Below are positions 12,501 through 24,300 of a stretch of 64,000 nt of DNA, in pieces (positions within the stretch are counted from its first letter, which is position 1; every line of letters starts with the position of its first letter). This DNA comes from Atriophallophorus winterbourni. Taxonomy: Eukaryota; Platyhelminthes; Trematoda; Plagiorchiida; Microphallidae. The notes beneath the pieces are model-generated. The model was not told the DNA's origin and made no database searches. It saw only the letters and a program-made list of their open reading frames with translations. Location of the stretch: the NCBI GenBank assembly GCA_013407085.1, contig JACCGJ010020221.1, positions 1 to 64,000 on the forward strand, given 5' to 3'. The position numbers and the translations under genes are program-made.

Positions 12501-15325
12501 ACTGTTTATGAATTGCATGAGTGAATTACAGTGATTCCGTGAACAGCATTGTGTTCATTATATACTCTCGGCAGAGTTGACCGTATGTAAGCAGAGAGGA
12601 TGAATGTCTTAATAAATAATCGAATATTCGGCGATAGAATATGTTTCCATCAATTGAAGAAAGATAATGATAACGCTTCAGGATTGACATAATCTCACGT
12701 ACAATGTACAGTGAATAAACCTCTACACATTTTCATTAGAGTTCAATTAATCTTATCTTTTGGCATTGTACATTTTGCTTTTTGAATCCCGTGCATTGAA
12801 ACATTGAATTTAGCGCTACGTTTGAGGTCACGTTTACGAGTTCCAGTTATACGTAACCCGCGATGAGAATTATTAAAATGTCTTTTTAATTTACCAGTAG
12901 AAACATCCTTTTCATTTACAATTTGGGGAGTCTAATATTCCATCAAGCTAGCATATCACTATAAGGGGTGGTATTGTTCAATTTATAAATTATTGAGTTA
13001 CAATATCAGTAAAACCTTTTGCTATATTGCATTCAGGATACAATATATGTACAATTTCTAAAAAAACTTTGGACATCTGGATCCTGATCATCGTGTCCCT
13101 ACAAACAACACGAAACTGATTGTAGTGTGTGTGATGAAAAATCAAACAACTGCTGATTAATTGATTGTGATCAAATACAAAAGGGCTTTCCCCGGATTAT
13201 AGTTTAGAAAACTAGATAGCTTAGAAAATAATCTTGTCTAAACCACGAGTTAAACATTCGTAGACCTGAAAGACGTGAGCGTGTTCTTATTACTCCATAT
13301 TTTTATATTTGTATTGCGATAGCGGAATATGCTTCTTCCATTTATATATCAAACAATTTCGTCAAGTTTGTTCTCTTCCTGAACGAAAACTTCATTCCAA
13401 TAATCTTGTCTCATCTTTATCAGCAACCCTTACCCCGGACAAATTTTCACGGATTACGATCACGTCGATCGGTACAAAGGCGTGATAATAGATTATCGTG
13501 GCGAAGTAAGTGAACATGAATGCTCCAGCAACTCATCACCCTAAAAACTCTCCGTGTTAGTTTCAGACCAGGCGCTGTTACTATGCCTAGCCACACTACA
13601 CAAGTTATAGTTCCACATATTTAAATCAACATTTGAAAACCGATCACCCTAACTGCACTGTTTGAATGAAACACGCCCTCGAATCGCTGGAGTGAGTCAC
13701 GCTTGATCCTGGTTTATATTGTGTCTGTAGTCGGCGTTAACATTACGCAATTATACTAAGAATGACGTTACACATGTAAAGACCAGATCAATTGACCAGT
13801 TTGTCAAACACTGCATGTGTCCTCCTTAATTTTAAGCGAGTGAAGGCAACCATGGCTATTTGGCGCTGTACCATGCCATAGCAAAAATAATGGTAGATAG
13901 AATCTTGCCAATATTATCACCCTTAGCTCCTTTCCGACCTTGCTGTGGTTTCAGATACGGTTAATCTCTTGTTTAAACAAGTAGACACCTAATCAGTGCC
14001 AGGCTCGGACGGTATTCATCCGTCTAATCTAGCAATTTGCTTTCAAATGTTTTCTACGATTATAAAATACTCGATTGGTCCAAAACGTATTCCAATTAAA
14101 TGCTTGCTAAAGTATTAGTATCGAGGTCTCAAAAGAGCGCCAAACCGATGCAAATAGACATCTCAGAATGAAAGTAAACAGGACCAAATATAAGGAAGAC
14201 AACCGGGGTGGAAAATGGGCAGAGGACAGTGCGTAATGGCTTAATCCTAGGGAGTGAAAGCCACACTTGGAGTGATTTTCAAACAAACTAAAAATTGTAT
14301 AAATCTCTTTCAAATCGTTGAAAGCAATAACAATTCAAACATGTGTAGAAGCTTACCCTGGCGCGAATTAATGTTACATCTCCCTTCGGGCATGCCCAAT
14401 GTGCAATATGTGTTCCCGCATTTCAATATATTCTGGCTGTACATATATCTTACTCATGATATATTATTCATAAAATATTCATTATAATAATATATTCATT
14501 GTGTCTGGATGGAACTTCAAATATGGATACCTTACAGATATACACCTTAATATTTCTAATACGGAAAAAGTTTAGAAAATATTGATTTTTCTATTCTTAG
14601 AAAGAAATCAACTACCGGGACATGAATATCCATGATTGATCTGGGTAATAATTTATATCTAAGTTACTAGCTAACTGACTAACTAACTTGGATACCTATG
14701 AGTTCACAAATATCTAGTCAGAAAAGCCTGCCTAGCAGCTTGATTAACTGCACCGGGGATGAAATTATCTCGTGTTGCTTGAATCTAAAACGAAAGAAGA
14801 AAGCTCAAATAACAGTAAAACTTCAACGCTTTCTTGGTTGCGACACATTCAGGCTCACCGCATCCGAAGGTAAACTAGAGTTGAACACACTTTCTTTAGT
14901 GCGAATCCCGGTTGAATCGTCGCCATGCAAGACGTATGGTCAAGAAGGCACTGCCACGGACTGACCTTTCATTGTAGGTGACATCCGGTTTTACTTGTAT
15001 AGCATAAAAATACTAGACAATAACGCACCAATGCAGACAATTTATATGATATCTGGTAATCCGTCTACAAACACCTAAAGTACAACCCATGACAGTCGGA
15101 ACTTGAAGCCAAAACATAATCGGAACCCTAGTAATCAAGTTAGACATCTATTGTATGTTAGACATCTATTGTATGTAATCCACCGATTGAATTTGGATCT
15201 AGTCTCGAGTATTTTGTTGCTTTGCAGGAAGTGAATTCTGAGAACTTTCTAAAAGTGCTTAAAGGCGATGAAACGTTGAAGAATAATGGAAAGAAGGTGC
15301 TAGAAAGGTAATTATCCTTAGCCGG

Positions 15326-15371
<46 letters not shown>

Positions 15372-18300
15372 CCCTTTGATTGAATGCAGAAATGAATCGC
15401 ACACTAGAACATTTTAACCTAAATTTATAATACGTGAAATGAATACCTTTTATGGGGGCTAAAAAGGTGAATTATCAATCACCGTATTATTAGAACTAAT
15501 TTATACAGACGTCAAAAATACTTTCCTTGTATTCAACCAATCTTGAAATAGTTTAATAATAAAAGTCCTATCCCGACATGCAAGACTGCTACGATTCCCC
15601 GAGATTCTTTAATAATCAACATGTATCGTGCGTTAAGCAGTGGAGTATAACCATCTCAGTAATCCCACTTGCAGTTCTGAGAGTGTTCCGAAGATAATTT
15701 CTTAGAAACAATGTGTAATTTGTTGTATTTTTAGAAATGACAAAACGCCTCGTCATTATTAACTCCAACAACAGACTCGGAGTCAGTGCCACAATAAAAT
15801 GAGCGCATTGAACATCCATTATTCAAATGAAATTTCGTACTCGGTCATATCAAACCCTGATGCTTATCTCAAGGAATATTTAACAGGATAGTTAGTAATC
15901 TGTCAGATGGATTTCAATCAATTTGCCGAACTACGTTTAATGCATTGATGTTTCTGCCTTCTTGCATCACAACCTAAATATAGTCGTTTCCACAAACGTT
16001 CACTGTTTACACTTAGCGAGATTCATGATAACGGACTAAATAGAACCTAATTATTGTGTAGCAAGTTACACGTTGGACAAATCACCATCGCGACAGATAG
16101 TTTGGTCAGAAAAGAACGACCTATCATTTAATTGACTGAAAATCAACGTTAACGTGTTGCTCACAACCCCTGAACTTGCATTATACAGGCGCTTTCTGAT
16201 TGTGCCGTCAACATGTGGGGTAGTGAGAATTGTAACCGAGGAACTGTATTAGCGAAACTTGGACAGGGAAGCCATTGGTTGAAATTCAGTAATGCAATCA
16301 CCTACGGTCATGAAAACACATCCGTTCGTAATTCGTTAGAGCAACGTTTGTGTCCATTTGCGTTAACGGCCGGAAAACTCAGTCAGACTAATCAGAAATG
16401 AGGTGAATAAGCGGCGTTCAAATCTACAATCATAGTATTTTTGCTTAATATCTTATAATCAGTTTAAATTGAAATGTGAAGTATGCGAATCCATGATGTA
16501 TTGTTTTGTTTGCCTCACCGAGTCTAGCCACTATAACCCACTGCAAATAAAGCGGGCCAAGATCACTTGCCTTTAGCCTAATAATGAAATTTATTTAAAA
16601 ACAAACGAATTGGAAACATAGTTTATGAATCAAGTAACATAGCTACAGCTTTAAATGTATTGGACTCAAAATACAGGTAAGAAATGAGCGTGGGGGAATT
16701 ACGCCTGATGGCGATTGTAAACGGAACGAAACCAGAGCGCTTAACTCGGAGTCATGAAAATGCCCACAATGAATCCATACTTTATCTAGTTTCCGAGACT
16801 CAGGATGCAGGTTCAACAATTTAGATCACAATTCAAAATTATTATTAATGTGTCGGACGCATTAACGGTGCTCAAACTATTGCAATATGAACGAAATGTG
16901 TGACTCCAATTAGTTCAGAATTATTTCTCAACCCATTTTGCATCATTTTTTAAATATTAAACAGATGGAATGCGATTTTTAATTACATCAATTATTCCTG
17001 AAGGCTTAAAAAGCATAATAATGACGTCCGTTCATTTTTCAGCGGACCGGACGACAATGTGTTCGTTTTCTTTTCCGATCACGGAGCGCCCAACTTGCTT
17101 GCGTTCCCGGATGACAATGTAAGTTGGAGCAAGCGATAATAAAATCTTGTTTGAAACTGCATGGTTTAGAAATCGATTTGTAGTCAAACAGTTTTTCAGT
17201 TTAACTAATGTACAGTTTTTTGTGTCTTGTTGTTGGACTTCTTCAGTCGCTGTCTACCATGGACGTAAATCACAAGCGCAATGTGATCTCAAACTTCCAT
17301 TCTACAAATGTGACCTAGCCATCGTCGACGAACCTGCCTCACTATAATGAGCTTGTTCTGCGAATCATATATGAAGAGCCCATTTACATTTGCTACTCTC
17401 TCAGTCCGTGATGTGTTTAAGATGTGACAGATGCTTCGTAATGGAAAGAATTCATCTTACGTTCGTGTCCTGCGGGGATGGTCCAAGTTTTGCTGCTGTA
17501 CAGTAAACCATTTAATATGCACGCGCTTTATTTTAGTATTTACTGTCAGATTATGGTTGCGCCACACACGATAGCTTCAAACGGGACATGACGGCAGCTG
17601 ATCCGTTTATCAACCTCAGTGTCCAGCAAGAAGTTGTCCGTATTGGCTGAAACGAGATCAGTGTAATGATGTGCTCATACAACGGTACTCTTAGGAGACG
17701 ACACAGTCAAATGACTAAAACCTTTAGTGATTACCAGCCCAAAGTCTTTGCTCAATTACGAACAGCAGTCCATTAGAAACTGAAGCTGTTCTTGTGAGTG
17801 GGCAATGATGGCAAACAAACGGTTCATGAATCGACACATTCTTTACCGTTTTACCTTCACGAGGAATTCGGATATTTTTGTTGATTTCATCAATTTTTCA
17901 GCTTTACTCCGATCAACTGAACAACACATTGGCATGGATGCACGAGCACCAACGCTACAAAAACTTGCTGATTTACATCGAGGCCTGCGAGTCGGGGTCA
18001 ATGTTTAAAGATGTCTTGCCGGAACATATGAATAGTAAGTACACAACCGAAAGAAGTATGGATCTATAGGCGGCTGATTTACCAACTCAGACACGTTATT
18101 TTTTACGTCCGTAAATTAATATTCGCAAATTCACGGTTAGACGAATAGATTTATTGCTGGAATTCAATATTCAAAAATTTATGTTCACAAAAAGCAAAGA
18201 GCTTCACAATTACCATATCATAGTAAATATTCGTTCATGAAACAGGAATAAAAATTAATTATGTAATGTCAAGTGTAGTCCAGTTGAATACATACCAGAA

Positions 18301-21300
18301 GTCATTACAAATAAGCGTCCAAATTTCGAATGAAAGTTTAGACGCTGGGAGCGATGACAATAGTTTCGGGGATGGCATTCCAAAGGAAACAGACACGTAC
18401 ACAATAAAAATATCGGCGACACCTGATACGGGTGCTTAATTAAACCGCAAACATGATAGAGGGATTTTTAATCACATTTTGAATCCCCCAAGAATGCAAG
18501 CTTTACTCGCTTCTCGTTGGTATCATGAAGAATTTTTCCAAGATCAGCATTTTGCTATCAAGTACTCTTGAAAGAATGTAATAAAAATTTCCAAGTCAAG
18601 GCCAATATATGTTTGTGATTATGGTCAGCGGCACATTCAGTTTGCCAATCTGGTTCAAACATTTGAGAGCAGTTCCGTATCACAAAGTCAACGGATTACT
18701 TGCCATTTGTAGCTGTGTTTTCAAAACCTAAATTGAAGGTGATATGAATGATATGGATGAATTGGAGATCTATGGAATAAGTCAAATTCACAGTTAAACA
18801 AAAGGACCATACTAAATCTTTACCTAGATTTTCAGCACGAATATATCACTTAGTTTGATAATTAATTTAACAAATCGTGTACGTACATACATACATCTTT
18901 GCGTTCAAAGTTGTGATTTTTGTTTTTAATCTGGTTTAAATGGACGATTCATTCTGAAGAATCATAGTTTCCTGCTTTCTATATGACTGGATTTTACTTT
19001 TTTGTGCCCAACTAATATAAATATTCCAAATGGTTTATTACGCTTCTAACATACCTTGAACTTAAACTGTACAAATTGTTGTTGGCTGTTTGTCGTTTTC
19101 GGTTAGAAACCGTAAAATACGACTTAGGGAGACTTGATATGATGGAAAGAAAATTATACATTAACGCCAATGATTGATATGGTTTTACCATTTCATGTTT
19201 TACTAAAATGAATCTTATTGTCTCCACGTGATTGGCAAAAGAGTCAAAAACCGAATGCACGTGTAATTGTAAAATATATAAGCACAGCTTGACCGAAATT
19301 ACCATGCGAATACAAACTGGATCCTGGTGCCTTAAAACAATGGTCGTTTGGTCGATAAAATTTGGAGTTTAAAAGCTCTGCTATATATGTAAACATACAA
19401 AACCCAAAGAATGAAACACATGACTAAAACAAATAAACCATATTTAAGCCCGATTTATCAGTTTCTGGATTTTTTATTGTGTTATAAATTTCGCTGTCGT
19501 GTGCCCCGGAATGCACCTCTCATAATTGTGTTAGATGACTTATAGTGCGCAAAGATGACCATGAAGTGTGGGATTTGATAAACTCCCGCCTCATAACACT
19601 TTTGATTTAAAATAATATATTATCCTCAACTGCAGTATACGTGACCACATCTGCAAACCCCACGGAATCTGGATTCGCTTGTTTCTGCGAGGATCCAAAA
19701 TTTGACGTTTGCCTTGGAGATGAATATTCGATTGCTTGGACAAAAGATACAGAGTTGGTATGTAAATGAAATCTTCTGCCCACACTCACCGCACATTTCA
19801 ATGAAACGGATTAAATTTTTACGTTTTATATTAAAACGTTTTACTTTATACATATAAGTAGTAAATAATAATAAAAAAAACAAAACGAACAACGAGACCG
19901 TGAGATGAAATGGTGCACGAATAAAGTTATCCGCCAGAATTACACAGAATCATAATAGTTCAACATATTATTAATTTGATGACGAAAATATACTTGAAGA
20001 AGATGAAGAAATTTGCTTTATTCGTGTAAACGAATTTTCAGCAATAATGTTATTTCAACCACACAAAATACTTTCCCATAAACGTACTTAACTATAAAAT
20101 TTCGAAACTACAAGTAAAACCATTTCGCAAGCTGTATATACAGATGCTCGTTACACAGCAAACGTGTAATAGGACGGGACTTCTAAACTTTCAACTAGCA
20201 TTTAAATACCTTAAACAAACGATACTTTAATAGTATTTGGCTACATAATTGCTAAGGTGTTGTGTTTGATTAATAATAATCTATTTGATCATCCATTCTT
20301 CATGCACGCAATGTTCTTTCTTGAAGCACGACCTGAAAAAGAGAACGGTACGTGAGCAATTTGAAGCCATCCAAATGGATGTCCAAATGAGCCATCCACA
20401 GGCGTACGGAGATAAAGTATGTTGACATTCAATTCATTAAATCGCTCCCTGTAGAATGGTAAGATTAGTATTAAAATTTCATATAGAATAACTAGAGATA
20501 ATTAAATTTATTTTTTAATAAATAAATAGCATTAGCCAATTTTGAAGTAATCTATCAAGCTATTAACAATAGTTAAATTTTAGGGTAACATTAAAGAGAA
20601 ATTTTAATTGTTTTCAAGGGGATATTTTCATCGAAAGTAAATTTATGCCGCATATTCCCTTTTATCAACGGCTGTTTTGATCTCAATTTAGGTATCAACC
20701 TTCGTTCAGTTTTCCATATGCAACAGTATGATTAATATTCGATAAATACAAAGTAGGCTGAATGGACCATATTGTGTTCGGATAGGAGACTTCCTTTAGA
20801 ATGAATTGTTCATAAACGAATATAACAAACAAACAGTATATTGAGCCGGGGGTGCAAGTCAGGAACTACATTCCCAACTAATTTCTCTGTGGTTAATAAA
20901 ATCATACGGATCGGATAATGGGGATTTCGTTATTGAATTTGCATTCATTAAATTTCGAAAGTAGCTACAAAGCATGCAGATTCTGATCATACAGTGCCCA
21001 CCTGATGAGTGCAAACAGAAGGAAGCCAGTCGTGGGTGGTGGTGATGAAAATGCATGCAAATGAGTATCTTTATTAGAAAATGCTTGTTGTATCACCTCA
21101 TGCTAACAACTCTTTTCGTGTGCGAATCCGTATTTGTTATGTTGAACAATGTTTTAGTGGTCAAGTATAAGGATGTAACTGATATCGTCAGTTGATAGAT
21201 ACTGCTTATTTACGTCTTCACGAGATGATAAACATTTTAGTATTTTCTTCACAACAGCTCATCGAAAAAATGACCATCGGTGATTTCCAGGGACTTCAGA

Positions 21301-24300
21301 ACAATGAATTGGGAAGCAGGCTGCGGGTGAGATAAACGCGATGATTTTTTAATAAAGATAAGACGTTTGAAATCCAGTAACAACTTTTCGTCTTGCCATT
21401 ACCAACAGGTCGTGGATACGATCAATTCAAGACAAGCCCACCTGGTTGGATCTCTGAGAAGGATGCAAAGGTCAAATTCACCTGCTCAAACACAACTTGG
21501 TCGAATCGAATACACTTACAAAACACAAGTGAGTGCATCGTTTTTTGGTATTCAACGAGTGTGGATTGCGAAGCTTTTCTGTTAAGCATGCTTGGATCGA
21601 TAATGAATCGACCTTTGAGGATTTAGGGGAAATAACCGGGATCATTTTACTGTTATTTAATGTCTTAAATCTGGGTGATATTTCAGCGCGAACTTGGTGT
21701 TTGATTCGATATTTCCTGATAATGCGCAGAATTTCTGAAATCAAAAGAATAAAATGTTATAAGAACACTATTCTTCACTATACCACTGTTTTAAGGCTCA
21801 CAGAACCTCATCTTACTGTCTCCATCTGATGTGGTGTTTATGGGTTGGGTGTGAGTACCACAATATTTTGGTCTTTTATAAGCGCCTCGAGCGCTTGGCC
21901 CGGAACTATTTTGTGGTTTTCAATTAAAACACCGTGGTTCTTTTCAAGATCCCAATGCAACAGTGACACAATAATAACTTTGTTTACCGCTGTTTCAAGG
22001 CTCACTGAACCTGATCTTATTGTCTCCAATTGATGTCTGCAAATAGCCACAAACAGGTTGTGGTGTGTAAAGGATGTAGATGTGTGATTCAATAGGTTCA
22101 CCTTAACGTTTCTCAAAAGTGATTATACACACGATGTTTCGATCAATATACATCTACCTTCAGCCAAAAATAGCACCTAGCATAATTTATAGCAGATAAT
22201 CACGAGAAACTCATCCAATGAAATATCCATAGATTTATTATTGTCCGAACTCAGTAGTCAAGTTTACTAGAAATGTAAGTTAAGTCCACTCAATTAAATC
22301 GAAATTTGGATACAAATTTATTGCGAAGTTATTTGACTGTCCTAACGGTGTGTTCAGCTCGACGATATGTGACATTATAGGATTATGAATTATTTATTTT
22401 CATGAACTAATATTATGAACCTAAGTTCTTGTTGTCACAATAAATTCTTTAAACTTGTAGCTTGAACGTTCGTGTCTCGTAGTTAGTATGTATTTAATTA
22501 AAGCATAAAGTTTCTCGAAATTTAACTTAGTTAGTGTTTGATCAGGCTGAACAGAATTTCATTAACCTACCTTACTTCTGTGCAGACGGCTCCATGGGTG
22601 ATGAGCCGGCCTCGTTGATGTCTCGAAAGATGCCAGTCCATACGCGAGATCGTCGCGTTCCTACCTTCAAATGCCCTAGACGGCACCTAGTCCCGTGGCA
22701 TGTACATCCTCCTTCACAGTTGACAGCCAGGTTTACACTTTACCGCCTGCCAAGTACGGCCAGATTTAGGGTCAAGAAGCAGTTTCGTGAGTGGTGAGGC
22801 TGTTTTCCTGAAGACGTGGCCAAAAGACTGTAGCCCTCGCCATTAAATATGAACAGAGAGCATAGGTTTCTCGCTATATTGCGTCGCCTTGGCAGCTAAA
22901 GGCCCTCACCGCATTCAGAGGACTTAGGCTGCAACAAAATTTACAGGTCGAGTGTCATCTAAAGGATTGCTTAAAATGTTTTAATTAGTAAATTAAGCAA
23001 CGATTTCTTCAAAATCGGACTTCTGCTGCTTCTCTCTCAAAAACGAGCAAAACTAAGCAAATTGAATTAACGTTTCACGACAAAAGCTTTACTCCGAACG
23101 CTTGGAAGACATGCATTGTGTTTAACCGGTAGTCCATTTGGGTGATGATGAATAGCGAGTGCTATATTCAGATGACAAGTAAAACCGATGCTTTTATCTA
23201 TAAAGAGTGTGCTCATTAACCCGGTAATTAACTCGCCTCCGTAGTGTAGAAAGGTTTTGCTACAAATTCAAAATGTCAGCTAATTTAAAGGCATTAGCTA
23301 AAACAATTTCACACACATGGCCGTTAAGGACATAAGATGTACGAACTTTGGAAGTGTTCGATCATTAGTGCCTTAGGGCGTCCGATAAACTGATCAGATA
23401 TCTAACGCTGGCGTTCGGACACCATGCAACGGAATACCTCCGATTTCTGATCTCATCCAACGGCCAAGCCTGTACTGGTTTGGCCACGTCCTCAGAATAA
23501 AAGACTCAGCGTTCACGAAACATGTTTGCGACACTAGGCCATCTCGTACATTGCGTCGGCGACAAGCTAAGACATGGCCATTCACTGTGAAGGAGGATAT
23601 AGATTTCCTGGGACTGCTTTCGAAGGAGGACGATATCGCCTCCGATCGACACACAAGGGCTGAAGTGACAGCAATGAAACCGACTTATCCACCCACGGGG
23701 CCAGTCAAACAAAAGTAAAACAGGTGAAAAAATTACAGGGGAGTACAATAATGTATTGGGACCAACCAGTTTGTCTGAACATAAACCCGCATGCCTTGAT
23801 AGTCTTCTATTGCAAGGAGCGTGAGTATCTTGAGTATCTGTCAAATTTAATAGTCGCTTTCTTCTTTTCTAATGTACTTTTAACCACGTAATATTCTTAT
23901 CTCCAATTGTAAAGCGAGCAAGCATGGTTCAAATGACATTCGATTATATCGAGAAGGCGGTTGAGCAACACGAACTGACGACAAACAGGACACCAAGAAA
24001 CAAAGTGGAAACCATCGAATGCTTCCGAACCGTTCACGAAGCATACGCCAAACAATGCTATACCCTGCAAAAGGTGAGTATCCACATGAAAATAGTAATC
24101 TATATTATAATCCTAACAACCGTGTTCACACCAGTAGGTACCGGTAATGACTGCAAGACGGAAGAAATGTGGTGAATGCCCAAACTAAATAGAGGGGGCA
24201 GATGGGTATTGAAGTGACCATAAAGATAGAGTGCTTGTTCAATTATAATCCCACATTGTATGGGTGTATGTATGTATGCATGAAAGCACAAGCCTGATCC

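Noticed and set aside
22534..22797. 87-codon frame considered as a legumain prodomain exon
   Set aside because: Exon 10 joins exon 11 in phase without it, and its DNA matches a LINE C-terminal fragment on the other strand.
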